DNA of 64,000 bases from an archaeon. Its GTDB lineage: Archaea > Asgardarchaeota > Thorarchaeia > Thorarchaeales > Thorarchaeaceae. The notes below the pieces were generated by a model. It made no database searches. It was not told the DNA's origin and was given only the letters and a program-made list of their open reading frames with translations. Below are positions 1 to 9,196 of this stretch, piece after piece. Position 1 is the stretch's first letter. Every line of letters starts with the position of its first letter. The position numbers and the translations under genes were made by a program. The DNA lies in assembly GCA_024276825.1 (NCBI GenBank), contig JAJRWI010000033.1, positions 1 through 64,000 on the forward strand, written 5' to 3'.

Positions 1-2
1 AT

Positions 3-1808
3 GTCACTGTATCACCTGAATTGAGTCCTATTCTTGGAAACCACTGCATGATCGATTTTGAAATTCGTCATACATATTGGGATGTTCCTGGTGTTCGCTA
101 TGAAACAACACATGGACTAACACCATTTATGGATGTACCTCGTTTTACAATCACAAACACATATCATCAATTTGACATTGGACAAGTAGTAAACACTATA
201 GATGTTGATGTAGACCCAATTTGGGAAACTCTTTTACCGATGTCTGATGCTTTTCTTAGATGGGGATACTCACTTCTAGATGAGTCATTTAATTCTCCAA
301 TCAACACCTATGAGGGAGTCAACCTCTGGAATGGTGCTGATTATCGAGTCCCTGAGAACATCTCACTGACTTTTGACATGTTACATAATCACTTAGAATT
401 TCCATACATAATCGATTGCCATGAAGAAGTAGTACACTACACTGAAGCAGCTCAAAATTACAAAGAGAACGGATTTTATTATGATATCAATCTGGGGCTT
501 TCATTCACTGTTCCTGCAACAATTACAATCAATATGCCCACCACAGTCAGAAAGGGGGAGTCTTATGACATAAGCATAGATCTTAGCCTTGACAAGGAGA
601 ATATTGATGTACTGTTCACTTATGACATTGAACTCGGCTATGTCTTGCACTGGTGGTTCATTGACTGCGATTACAATACAACATATAGTGGTCGTTCTGA
701 GTTTAATGTAAACCTTCAAGATGTTTCAGACATTATAACTAGTATTGGACTGTCAACAGAATCAATAACTGGTGACTATCTGGGAGAATGGCTTACAATA
801 AAGAAATTTTCAACAAGTACGGACCTTCTTGGAACACTACTTGATGCTGAAGTTGAGATCCACCTCTTTAAGATTCTCTCAGACCTGCTAGAATCCACTC
901 AGGTGGGGCGCATTATCAAGCTACTTGACTTTTTCATTGATGAAGTTGACTTGATTGCGACACCATCTATTAGTGGTTATGTATCCACTGATCTTGAAGT
1001 TTCAAACTCTGCAATCGTACTTGACAGGAGCACAATTACTTTTGACGAAGGAAACACTCACCAACAAGCCACAATGACCGTAAATGGTGGCCCCTCATCA
1101 ACAAGCTTAAGGCTCACCAATATGACTTATAATATCGAATTCGCAACAGATTGGAGCATTGAACTTGATTTTTCGAATGTTGTGAACTACTTCGTTGACG
1201 ACTATGAATATTACATTGGCACCTTTCCATCCATTACATTCTCAAGTGACGAACACTGTGTTGAAGCCAGCTTGCATACAGGATATGATCAGAGTATATC
1301 ATTGAGCGTCATTAATGATCTTACCCCACCACAGATTGATTGCAGTGCTAGTCCTCAGAGTCCGACAAGTAGTGATTCTGTACTGATAACTGCCTCTGTA
1401 TCTGATGACTCTAGCATCGCCATCGTTCTGCTCTCGTATTCACTTGACAATGGGCTGTCTTGGATAAACAAAACAATGACTTATGATCCCAGTATAACCA
1501 AGTACAAGGCTTACATCCCCTCTCAAGAATCCGGAACTAATGTCCAATATCTCATTTATGCGTGCGACGAGTATGATAACTGGGCTACCACGAGTAGTTC
1601 ATCATACCTTGTTTATGACCCCCCTATACAAACAACAACATCTTCCTCAACAACACCAACAACAGTTTCAAATACAAACCCACCAAGCAGTCCACCTGAT
1701 ACATCGCCCCTCTCAGGCAATGTTGTTCTTACATCTGTTCTTGGTATAGCTGTATTGGGAGTAATTATAGTCCTCATGATAAAACAGCGGTCACACAAGA
1801 CCTCCTAA
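3..1808 (+). CDS. Large cell-surface protein with C-terminal membrane anchor (5' partial)
   Basis: The reading frame is open to the left edge of the window, so the first in-frame TTG (21) is probably internal and the true start lies outside. The visible part is mostly beta-rich with many Asn-X-Ser/Thr sites. Near the C-terminus is a domain beginning DLTPPQIDC that resembles Ig/fibronectin-like surface modules. It is followed by a Thr/Ser/Pro linker (PIQTTTSSSTTPTT) and one hydrophobic helix ending in a short basic tail (MIKQRSHKTS). This is the usual layout of archaeal surface proteins anchored by one C-terminal transmembrane segment and facing outward. No enzyme motif is recognised. Function unknown; the topology call is good, the role is not assigned. 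Confidence 0.7.
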   Translation, partial: VTVSPELSPILGNHCMIDFEIRHTYWDVPGVRYETTHGLTPFMDVPRFTITNTYHQFDIGQVVNTIDVDVDPIWETLLPMSDAFLRWGYSLLDESFNSPINTYEGVNLWNGADYRVPENISLTFDMLHNHLEFPYIIDCHEEVVHYTEAAQNYKENGFYYDINLGLSFTVPATITINMPTTVRKGESYDISIDLSLDKENIDVLFTYDIELGYVLHWWFIDCDYNTTYSGRSEFNVNLQDVSDIITSIGLSTESITGDYLGEWLTIKKFSTSTDLLGTLLDAEVEIHLFKILSDLLESTQVGRIIKLLDFFIDEVDLIATPSISGYVSTDLEVSNSAIVLDRSTITFDEGNTHQQATMTVNGGPSSTSLRLTNMTYNIEFATDWSIELDFSNVVNYFVDDYEYYIGTFPSITFSSDEHCVEASLHTGYDQSISLSVINDLTPPQIDCSASPQSPTSSDSVLITASVSDDSSIAIVLLSYSLDNGLSWINKTMTYDPSITKYKAYIPSQESGTNVQYLIYACDEYDNWATTSSSSYLVYDPPIQTTTSSSTTPTTVSNTNPPSSPPDTSPLSGNVVLTSVLGIAVLGVIIVLMIKQRSHKTS

Positions 1809-2182
1809 TATTTGAACTACACGAGTCATACTGGCTACATGACAAGCCAGTATGGCTTCTATATATCAAATTGCCTTGCTCATTTTTCCAAATATTGCAA
1901 CTGATATTTATACCATTACAAAGTGAGCTCGCCTTTGGATGTTCTATTGATTGGCCATCCTATCTATGATTAATTCTGAATCAATCGATACATAAGCAAG
2001 TTGTCATCTTTTGGGTTGCTCATAGATGCCTAGATGTGGGGCAATCCTGAAATTTACAATGAAAAGTGTCTATGAGATGAGTTGGTATTATCCCTGAATG
2101 CCAAACATCCAAACTGTGTGTAATATCTTCATCCTCTGCAGACTGTATTTATTTCTGCGAATCAAAAACACATCAAGTATCA

Positions 2183-2335
2183 AAGGCTATCAAGAAACTT
2201 GCCATCTTTGGTTTATCTCTTAGAAACGCTTTTGGGCCTGACAGCGATGTTGATGCCTTGGTGATGTTTAAACAAGGAACCGTGCTTCTTGCAAAAATAA
2301 GTGATGACCTCTTTCGAAAGGAAACTAATACTTGA
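2183..2335 (+). pseudogene. Decayed MNT-type nucleotidyltransferase fragment
   Basis: The gap 1809-2402 has no intact gene. In one frame it reads KKLAIFGLSLRN followed by GPDSDVDALVMF and stops at 2333-2335. This matches the core of minimal nucleotidyltransferases (FGS-x3-G-x4-SDxDLLV), with the SDVD metal-binding pair kept and the GS motif changed to GL. No start codon or N-terminal helix precedes it and the C-terminal half is missing. MNT domains usually pair with HEPN toxins, and the neighbour is a VapBC pair, so this looks like the remains of a toxin-antitoxin island. The rest of the gap shows nothing recognisable. Confidence 0.5.
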
Positions 2336-2402
2336 GTTCATTTTGAAACAGACTCATGCGCACATTCAGAGCATATCATCGAAGATCAATGTTCACTGAC
2401 TT

Positions 2403-2738
2403 TCAATGCATGAATTTCACTTTGAAACTCTCATCAATTTCCTGAATGACCCTGAAATGGTTATCTTTGGTGCATAAGGTCAGGCCCCTATTAATTGCTA
2501 TTGCAGAGATTGTGATGTCTATTGCTGGAAGAGGCTTTCCAAGTTTCAGAAGGAGTGTGGAGAGAGTGAATGCTTTATCAAAATCCTCCCGACCTGGAAT
2601 GATCACTTTCAACCCCCTCAATGATATTGATTTTGGATACTCAATCAAATTAAGCGATGTAGTGCATCCTTCCACTGATCTTGCATTATTTCGAATGAAA
2701 TCTATTAAGATGCTTGTGTCGTAGAGTGGCGTTCCCAT
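2403..2738 (-). CDS. vapC: VapC-like PIN-domain ribonuclease toxin
   Basis: A 111-residue PIN-domain protein. The N-terminal YDTSILIDF carries the first catalytic Asp, NLIEYP supplies the Glu, and PAIDITISAIAI with TLCTKDNHF gives the downstream acidic residues. PIN toxins of the VapC family cut RNA (tRNA or rRNA) with Mg2+ and are silenced by the cognate antitoxin. The start overlaps the end of the upstream ribbon-helix-helix gene by 34 bp, the coupled arrangement typical of vapBC. The length is slightly short for VapC (about 125-135 residues) but all acidic positions seem present. The target RNA cannot be told. Confidence 0.8.
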   Translation of the reverse strand: MGTPLYDTSILIDFIRNNARSVEGCTTSLNLIEYPKSISLRGLKVIIPGREDFDKAFTLSTLLLKLGKPLPAIDITISAIAINRGLTLCTKDNHFRVIQEIDESFKVKFMH

Positions 2739-2977
2739 TCCATCTCCCTCGATCTCTTGTAATGTGATTCGGCCTCTTCAATAGAGATTGTTTCTAGATT
2801 CACTCCGAGTTTCTCAGCAAGTCTTGCATAGTGTTCTATATCTACAGTTTCACTTCCCGCTAGTCGGTCCAAATACTCCACAATTGCACGCCTAACGACT
2901 TCACTCCATTTTATCTCAGGGTATTTTTTCATTCGTTTTCGAATCTCTTCGGGGATAGATAATGTGATGTTTGGCAT
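2705..2977 (-). CDS. vapB: VapB-like ribbon-helix-helix antitoxin
   Basis: A 90-residue protein. Its N-terminus, MPNITLSIPEEIRKRMKKYP followed by SEVVRRAIVEYL, is a ribbon-helix-helix DNA-binding fold: a beta strand and then two helices. The C-terminal half (YARLAEKLGVN onward) is the likely toxin-binding tail. It lies directly upstream of and overlaps vapC, so the two are co-transcribed and the antitoxin-toxin complex probably represses its own promoter upstream of 2977. An AT-rich stretch there (ATATTATCCATATATAAG on the + strand) could hold the TATA box. Confidence 0.8.
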   Translation of the reverse strand: MPNITLSIPEEIRKRMKKYPEIKWSEVVRRAIVEYLDRLAGSETVDIEHYARLAEKLGVNLETISIEEAESHYKRSREMEWERHSTTQAS

Positions 2978-3297
2978 ATGTGATTATACATATTATCCAT
3001 ATATAAGTGTAAACACCTCTTTTGAAAATTGTATACTATTTTTGTCCTTTGCAAGATAGAATGTCATCTCTCCAGACTCGATTAGGTCGGTGATATCTTC
3101 TAGAGTGAGGTGCACAACAAGGTCCAATCCCGGTCAATCATTTCTTGATAGGCCATGACAAGTTGCAGATTCAATCATACTTGATTTCGGACAAATCATA
3201 AGATTCGCTCTTGGAGCGGTCTACGAACCAAACCATGCATGCGATAAGCACGAAAATAATCATGATAATCAGTGCTATTGAAAGAGATGCGGAATAG
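2978..3297. other. Gene-free stretch with weak coding remnants
   Basis: No intact gene is seen. On the minus strand a short open run ends near 3000 and reads EDITDLIESGEMTFYLAKDK. It has a stop just upstream and no recognisable family, so it may be the end of a decayed gene. On the plus strand a short open stretch runs into the stop at 3295-3297, immediately before the TrmO frame. Confidence 0.35.
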
Positions 3298-3762
3298 GTT
3301 TCAGTCCCTCTAGTTCATACTCCCTTCACTGAACCAAAGGGGACTCCCATACAAGCGATGGCTGCACAAGGTGTTAAGGGAACAATAGAGATATTTTTAG
3401 AATACACTGATGGACTGAGAGATCTTGAAGGCTTCTCTCATATTATCTTATTATACCATTTTCACAAGTCCAAGCCATATTCGTTGACGGTGAGACCATA
3501 CATGGATGATTGCGAACATGGAGTGTTTGCAACACGGTCTCCGAGCAGACCGAACCCGATTGGCATCTCTGTGGTTCGACTTCTGGCGATAAATGATGGG
3601 AACATTGAGATTGTAGATGTTGACATTCTAGATGGTACGCCACTCTTGGACATTAAGCCGTACGTACCGCAATTTGATATAGCTGAGGTCAAGCGCATCG
3701 GTTGGCTCGAAGATAGAGTTCACAGCCTCCCCGATTCAAGGGATGATGGACGTTTTGCTTGA
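3298..3762 (+). pseudogene. trmO: TrmO-like tRNA (t6A37) N6-methyltransferase, start missing
   Basis: The frame encodes VHTPFTEPKGTPIQ, then GFSHIILLYHFHK, FATRSPSRPNPIGIS and PYVPQFD. These are the conserved blocks of the TsaA/TrmO family, which methylates N6-threonylcarbamoyl-adenosine 37 in tRNA using S-adenosylmethionine. The first ATG (3358) would drop the conserved HTPF..PxGTPIQ block. Upstream the frame is open only to a TAG at 3295-3297 with no ATG, GTG or TTG between. Either the gene lost its 5' end through a small indel, or a very unusual start is used. The expected lead-in (IGF) is readable in another frame just before the break (ATAGGTTTC). The rest is intact, so the loss is recent or an assembly error. 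Confidence 0.7.
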
Positions 3763-3912
3763 GTGTATCACTAATTATAACAAAAAGACAATAAAGTTCA
3801 GTAAAGGCTCAATACATACAATCAACATCATTATGACTGAAACTACCATCGACTTGATATTCCACTATTGATACCCATAATTATCTAGTTTATCGATAAG
3901 AAGTGTTTCCTA

Positions 3913-5334
3913 ATGGGATTGATAAAGAAGCCATTCAGACCAATTGTCCTTGCATTAGTGGGCATTATTCTTACGAGTTCATTCATAATTGGTATCAACA
4001 TGAACCAAGTCGCACCAAGCATCACAAATCTCGAAGATCCCTATGTGACAATATTTAGAGGTGATGCAGAATATGGACTGATGTTGTCTTGGGATGATGG
4101 ACCTATCACTGATTTAATGATGTCATACTTGGAAGATAGAATTGGAGTCACTCATACTTCATTTATTATTACATCAAGAATCACTGATTATGTCAAACTA
4201 TACATGACTGATTTACTATTCAGAGGTTTTGATATTCAATCTCATGGGCTCTATCATGAGTATCTTGGTGATGAGTCTGATCTCGACTATATTAGAGAGA
4301 CTCTTAATCAGAGTATAATCGATATTCAGCATCATTTTGGATTTATTCCAACAATCTTTGCATATCCATATGGCAACGCGTCTTACGAAGAGTCTAAAAT
4401 TGTTCTCTCCCTGTTTGATGTTGGTCGCGGTGTAATGGGAGAATCAATTTACAGACTGGGGGAATGGCCCAACGTCTATCGCAAGTACTGTCCTCACTCA
4501 CTCCCATCCGCAGATGGAATATGCGATGAGACCGTAAGCATGATATCTAGACGATTCAACGAGATGATTGAGCCTCCCGATCCCACAATGTACAATCCCG
4601 ACTCGAAACTATGGGACAAATCAGTCAATGAATCAACTCACAAGATGTTCAAACTCTACGGCCATACATCTTATTCTTTTCTCAACAGATCATCTTGGGA
4701 CATATTCATTGACGAGATGACAGAAATTCTTTCGAACAATAGAGTCTGGGCAACTTCATGGGGGGAGGGCTTTGCTTATGAAAAGGTCCGAGCTGGTACT
4801 ACTATCTCTCAGATAGAGCGGGGTGAGGATGTGATCTCCTTCTCAATAGACACATCAGTTGACATCTCAAAATACCCCATTCCTGTGACTGTGAAGGTAG
4901 AAGTCCCAAATGACTGGGATGTGGGATCAGTCATCATTGGTGAGAAGGAGGTTTCTGTCAATGAAATCATCTCCATTGATAATAGAAGCTACATCATGTT
5001 TGACATTCTCCCCAATGGTCAACGAGTTCAAATTAGAAATGTACCGTCTAGTGACAGCGAACCTCCACAGATAGATAGTCTGACTATGCGTTATCTTGCT
5101 AATGGTACAATATTTACGTTTAATGCATTTGATGCGAGCGGCTTCATTACGGATATCAATGTATCAGTCACCATAGATAATTCGATTCTGACTCTCAATA
5201 ACATAAGAAACCCAATATTCTGGGGAAATAGCACATATGGTTTTGTTATCTATGATCATATAGAGAATGCAGACATCATGATTACACTTGAAGACTCCAA
5301 TGGTAACGTTGCGTATCTCGTTGAACAAATCTGA
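3913..5334 (+). CDS. Exported polysaccharide deacetylase-like protein (NodB/CE4)
   Basis: The N-terminus has a signal or anchor helix (residues about 10-30). A NodB-like domain follows with LSWDDG (motif 1, normally TFDDG), SHGLYH (His-x3-His metal site) and FAYPYG (motif 3). CE4 enzymes remove acetyl or other acyl groups from surface or extracellular sugars using a divalent metal. The C-terminal third (from about residue 300) is beta-rich, with SEPPQIDSLTMRY resembling the Ig-like modules of the surface protein at the window start. Asn-glycosylation sites are common. It probably acts outside the cell on surface glycans; the substrate is not deducible. It converges on the next gene with a 1-bp gap. 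Confidence 0.75.
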   Translation: MGLIKKPFRPIVLALVGIILTSSFIIGINMNQVAPSITNLEDPYVTIFRGDAEYGLMLSWDDGPITDLMMSYLEDRIGVTHTSFIITSRITDYVKLYMTDLLFRGFDIQSHGLYHEYLGDESDLDYIRETLNQSIIDIQHHFGFIPTIFAYPYGNASYEESKIVLSLFDVGRGVMGESIYRLGEWPNVYRKYCPHSLPSADGICDETVSMISRRFNEMIEPPDPTMYNPDSKLWDKSVNESTHKMFKLYGHTSYSFLNRSSWDIFIDEMTEILSNNRVWATSWGEGFAYEKVRAGTTISQIERGEDVISFSIDTSVDISKYPIPVTVKVEVPNDWDVGSVIIGEKEVSVNEIISIDNRSYIMFDILPNGQRVQIRNVPSSDSEPPQIDSLTMRYLANGTIFTFNAFDASGFITDINVSVTIDNSILTLNNIRNPIFWGNSTYGFVIYDHIENADIMITLEDSNGNVAYLVEQI

Positions 5335-5335
5335 C

Positions 5336-6910
5336 TCATGAAATACTCTCTTCATGACCATTACCTATGACGACATCCCTCTCAGGCAGTTTTTGTTTTT
5401 TCCAAAGGATATAGAGCCCAACAAGAAATGCAATAGGAGTCGGTATTGCAATACTTGACATGAGCATGAAACGTAGCAGTAGGACCGAGTTTACCACTAT
5501 GCCCCCGATTAGGAACACCCACCAAGGCATCCTTCCATGATTGCAGATAATGCCTAGAATGGCAAGTAATAGCATCAATATCTTATCATGATAGTAAAAG
5601 AGTGGTGGTATGAACAGACCAAGATTGTATGTTGTGTATGAAGTGCTCCATATAATATAATAGAACATTCCATTGATAATAAGGCCAAACGAATAGACCA
5701 TTGGAATCACAACGAACGGAAGAAATAGTGTGAACCCTGCAATAGTCATGTCAAATCTTGCGATTAGTGGTGCAAGACTAATCCTTTGTTTTATTCTCTC
5801 AATAATGGGCCTACGCTTCTCGGACTCTGGCAGTGTCTTCTTCTTGGGGATGATTGTTCTCACATCAATTATAAGATTATGAGCCAAAATAAGTGCCAAT
5901 CCAACCAAAGCGATGAGTGATGCGGCTGGATAGATTGTTATCCACTGCTCTCCATAGAAAGACGAGAGAAATCTATTGATTACTATATTAGGAATCATAA
6001 CCTGAAGGTAATATATTGGAAATACAAGCACAAGACCAAGTGAGGAACGAAGGCGACCCATTGCAGTCAGGAGCAATATGAGGGATCCAAGAACACTGAG
6101 GATGATCCATATAGCTGAGTAGTATGGATCGCTGTTGTAATATGTGATTGTATAAACAGGAGGGTTGAAGTGAATTAATGTGAAACGTTCTACAACAATC
6201 TCTGTCAGAGAATAATGTACTCTTATCCAGTCCTCACTGTGTCCCATTGGATACGATGCGAAACCCTCCCCAAGGGGCAGAAGAAGAGTGACAATTGGCA
6301 TTGCGATTGCCATCAATATATGAATCGGATTGAGTAGATTGCGCCGAGTCTGCCTTTTGTTCCATAGATACACGAGATGCACAGCCAAGCTTACGAATAC
6401 CACAAGACCAAGCTCTGTAACCGTTGTCCCTAGTGCATGTATTGACGCCGCCATTGCAAGGTCTTCAGGAGTCGGGGCCTCTGCTTGCTCTGCGATCTGG
6501 GTAGTGTAATGAAAGATGACTGTCGAATCACCATTCTTCAATCCAATAGTGATCGTGAAGTCCTGTGCGGGCACCGTAAAATCAGGAGCAACATTTGGGA
6601 ATGCCATACCATCAAGAGTTGTGTTGTCCAATGAATCATAATGCGCAAATGAGCCGCTTCTGCTGCCTTTGATATCAAATGACACATCACCATTTGTGAC
6701 ATTGAGGTCGTCTATTACAAGACGAATCGCATAGATAGACCAACTCATCTCTTGATGAGTCGAGTTCACTTGGATGATGACGGTTCTCTGACGATAGTCT
6801 TTCCAACGGCAGCCTGGCGTCGGGAACAGTTCCGCATACGCCACAATGGTCATTCCTGAAACAATCAACATCATTGAAATGAGAATTAAATGAACACGAC
6901 CAATATGCAT
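5336..6910 (-). CDS. Multi-pass membrane protein with extracytoplasmic N-terminal domain
   Basis: A signal-like helix (LILISMMLIVSGMTIVAYA) is followed by about 130 residues of beta-rich, soluble character (residues 30-165). Roughly nine hydrophobic helices then run to the C-terminus, separated by short loops and one basic cytoplasmic loop (IPKKKTLPESEKRRP). No transporter or enzyme motif is recognised. The fold layout resembles Asgard membrane proteins of unknown function. It abuts the deacetylase convergently; no operon partner is evident. Confidence 0.6.
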   Translation of the reverse strand: MHIGRVHLILISMMLIVSGMTIVAYAELFPTPGCRWKDYRQRTVIIQVNSTHQEMSWSIYAIRLVIDDLNVTNGDVSFDIKGSRSGSFAHYDSLDNTTLDGMAFPNVAPDFTVPAQDFTITIGLKNGDSTVIFHYTTQIAEQAEAPTPEDLAMAASIHALGTTVTELGLVVFVSLAVHLVYLWNKRQTRRNLLNPIHILMAIAMPIVTLLLPLGEGFASYPMGHSEDWIRVHYSLTEIVVERFTLIHFNPPVYTITYYNSDPYYSAIWIILSVLGSLILLLTAMGRLRSSLGLVLVFPIYYLQVMIPNIVINRFLSSFYGEQWITIYPAASLIALVGLALILAHNLIIDVRTIIPKKKTLPESEKRRPIIERIKQRISLAPLIARFDMTIAGFTLFLPFVVIPMVYSFGLIINGMFYYIIWSTSYTTYNLGLFIPPLFYYHDKILMLLLAILGIICNHGRMPWWVFLIGGIVVNSVLLLRFMLMSSIAIPTPIAFLVGLYILWKKQKLPERDVVIGNGHEESIS

Positions 6911-7069
6911 CAGAGGCGCTCCCCATAATTGACCCGCAGTATATTTAATGGTCTGAAGGCAATTTAGTCTTTCTAAAACTCTGGCAATTGTATTGCCATA
7001 AGACTATAATCTAGTATAGGTTGCCGCCTACAGATATGAATCAATATCGTGCGGTCTATGAAGGTAATT

Positions 7070-7297
7070 CTAAATCTGCGAGATGTCAAAGGGCTCGCCG
7101 TTGAGGCGATCCACAACCCATGTGATGCAGGCAAAAACTGCAAATAGACCTACTATTAGCAGGACGATTGGTTGTGATGCGTAGAAGTTCTCGTTCTCCA
7201 TTGAATCAAGTGAACCTGTGGTTATTAACATGAACACTGCAGCAGCACCTATGCCAATCATGAGAATTATCAGTCAATTTGGTGTCTTGTCTGTCAT
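7070..7297 (-). pseudogene. Small two-helix membrane protein with in-frame TGA near its start
   Basis: From ATG 7259-7261 the frame encodes a 63-residue protein with two hydrophobic helices (IGAAAVFMLITTG and IVLLIVGLFAVFACITWVV) and a short polar tail. The same frame upstream reads MTDKTPN, then TGA at 7274-7276, then LIILMIGIG. The first transmembrane helix therefore seems to begin before the annotated ATG, and TGA sits where TGG (Trp) would fit well. Translation may start at 7261 with a clipped helix, or the gene carries a nonsense change or base error. No clear ribosome-binding site precedes 7261. Function unknown. Confidence 0.5.
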
Positions 7298-7446
7298 ATG
7301 ATCAATCTCATCATTCCATAATTCTAAAATCGGATAATATCTATTTCGACATGAAAAGTAGCATCACTGAAGATTTCCAAACCTTAGGTGAGGCATTCAA
7401 TATTCATCACAGAGTATTAGAATTGCAATCGAACTTGCAGTGCACC

Positions 7447-7470
7447 GATAAATACTTAACCATTGTTAAC
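7447..7470 (+). promoter_or_regulatory. TATA box and overlapping palindrome upstream of merA
   Basis: GATAAATACT (7447-7456) looks like an archaeal TATA element about 27 bp before ATG 7481. Directly behind it is the exact inverted repeat TTAAC-CATT-GTTAA (7456-7469), placed to block or recruit the pre-initiation complex. It is a candidate operator for a metal-responsive regulator. No regulator gene lies in the cluster. Confidence 0.45.
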
Positions 7471-7480
7471 TACTATTCTA

Positions 7481-9175
7481 ATGATTGAAATGAATGAGAT
7501 TAAGCCTCAACGCAAATACGAACTAAAGATCAAGGGCATGACTTGTGACTCCTGTGCCCATCATGTCAGAGCGGCATTGAAGAGCGTTGATGGAGTCATC
7601 GAGATAAGGCTTAAGAGCTGGAAGGATGAAGAGGCTGAAGTGATTGCCTCTGAGAGCACTCGACCTGAAGACCTAGTTGAGTCAGTTAAGAAGGCAGGAT
7701 ATCAGGCTGAACTCAAGTCTGAAGAAAGTGCTGAAACTACTGATGCATTGTTCAATACTCAACCTGATATTGATGTGGTTGTTATTGGAACTGGTGGCGC
7801 TGGTGTCGCAGCTGCAATAAGAGCAGCAGAACTTGGCAAAAATGTGATTATAATTGAGAGGGGAGTCATAGGTGGCACCTGTGTCAATATAGGCTGTGTT
7901 CCATCAAAGGCACTCATTCATGCAGCCAAGGCATTTCACTCGGCTGGCAATCATCCCTTTAAGGGAATTTATACAACCGCTGATAGAGTGGACTTCAGCA
8001 TTGTAGTGGGTGCGAAGGACAGTCTTGTGCGAAACCTTCGACAGGAAAAGTATGCGGATGTATTAGACACCTATGACAACATCAAGATCATTCAAGGCTG
8101 GGCAAGGCTGAGAAGCGATGGGACTGTGGCTGTTGGTGAAGATAATGTGTTGCGACCTGCAAAGGTCATAATAGCAACAGGTGCACGACCTCGAATCTTG
8201 GACATCAAGGGTGTTGACAAGGTGGGTGTCCTGACCAGCACAACTGCGATGAGCCTTTCCAAACTTCCCGATTCAATGATTGTGATTGGGGGTAGAGCGG
8301 TAGCCCTCGAGCTTGGACAGACATTTGCCAGACTGGGCACCAAAGTGACAATTCTCCAGAGAAGCCAGTCAATATTGCCCGACCATGATCCAGAGATAGC
8401 TCAGGCAATTCAGAAATACCTTGAGGAAGAAGGAATCGAGATAGTGACAGGAGTCAACATACGATCAATCAGAAAAAACAATGAAATGAGGGTAGTGGTG
8501 GCTGACACTCCTCATGAAGAACGTGAGTTTAAAGCGCAAGAGATTCTGATGGCCACAGGACGTAGACCCAACACAGATGATCTGGGACTGGAAGAGGTTG
8601 GTGTCGAGCTAGACGAGAGGGGCTTCATTAAGGTAGACTCTACAATGCAGACTTCCAACCCTGCTGTCTATGCAGCAGGAGACGTGACCACACTGCCAAA
8701 ATTTGTCTACGTGGCCGCATCATCCGGAGGCATTGCTGCAGAAAACGCAGTGGGCAAGTCTGAACGACAGATTGACCTATCTGTGATTCCACAGGTGGTC
8801 TTCACTGATCCGCAAGTTTCCAGAGTGGGCATGACTGAGAGCGAGGCGCGTGATGCAGGGTTCGATGTGAAGACAAGCGTCCTACCGATGAAGCATGTCC
8901 CAAGAGCCATTGCGGCAAGGGATGTCCGAGGCCTGATCAAGCTAGTTGCAGACAGAAGGACCAATCTGCTACTGGGTGCGCATATCGTGGCGGCTGAAGC
9001 AGGAGAGATGATACAGGCAGCCACTATTGGCATAATCATGGGACAGAAGTACGGCATGCAGATAACAGACTTTCAAGAGATGCTGTTTCCATATCTCACT
9101 TGGGTTGAAGGCATCAAACTCGCAGTCCTGAGCTTTGACAAGGACGTTTCAAAGTTGTCCTGTTGTGCCACATAG
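7481..9175 (+). CDS. merA: Mercury(II) reductase with N-terminal heavy-metal-binding domain
   Basis: Flavoprotein disulfide reductase that would reduce Hg2+ to Hg0 with NADPH in the cytoplasm. An N-terminal HMA domain carries GMTCDSCAHH. FAD-binding GTGGAGVAAA follows, then the redox-active pair in GGTCVNIGCVPSK, the NAD(P)H-binding GGRAVALE, and ATGRRPNT. The C-terminus has the MerA hallmark LSCCAT plus PYLTWVEGIKLA, which matches the Tyr region near the Hg site. These C-terminal cysteines separate MerA from dihydrolipoamide dehydrogenase. Start chosen at ATG 7481 because the TATA box at 7447-7456 would place transcription there (leaderless); TTG 7463 and ATG 7490 are alternatives. It converges on a P-type ATPase gene with a related HMA domain, forming a metal-handling cluster. 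Confidence 0.9.
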   Translation: MIEMNEIKPQRKYELKIKGMTCDSCAHHVRAALKSVDGVIEIRLKSWKDEEAEVIASESTRPEDLVESVKKAGYQAELKSEESAETTDALFNTQPDIDVVVIGTGGAGVAAAIRAAELGKNVIIIERGVIGGTCVNIGCVPSKALIHAAKAFHSAGNHPFKGIYTTADRVDFSIVVGAKDSLVRNLRQEKYADVLDTYDNIKIIQGWARLRSDGTVAVGEDNVLRPAKVIIATGARPRILDIKGVDKVGVLTSTTAMSLSKLPDSMIVIGGRAVALELGQTFARLGTKVTILQRSQSILPDHDPEIAQAIQKYLEEEGIEIVTGVNIRSIRKNNEMRVVVADTPHEEREFKAQEILMATGRRPNTDDLGLEEVGVELDERGFIKVDSTMQTSNPAVYAAGDVTTLPKFVYVAASSGGIAAENAVGKSERQIDLSVIPQVVFTDPQVSRVGMTESEARDAGFDVKTSVLPMKHVPRAIAARDVRGLIKLVADRRTNLLLGAHIVAAEAGEMIQAATIGIIMGQKYGMQITDFQEMLFPYLTWVEGIKLAVLSFDKDVSKLSCCAT

Positions 9176-9196
9176 ATTCGATAAAACAAATCATCA

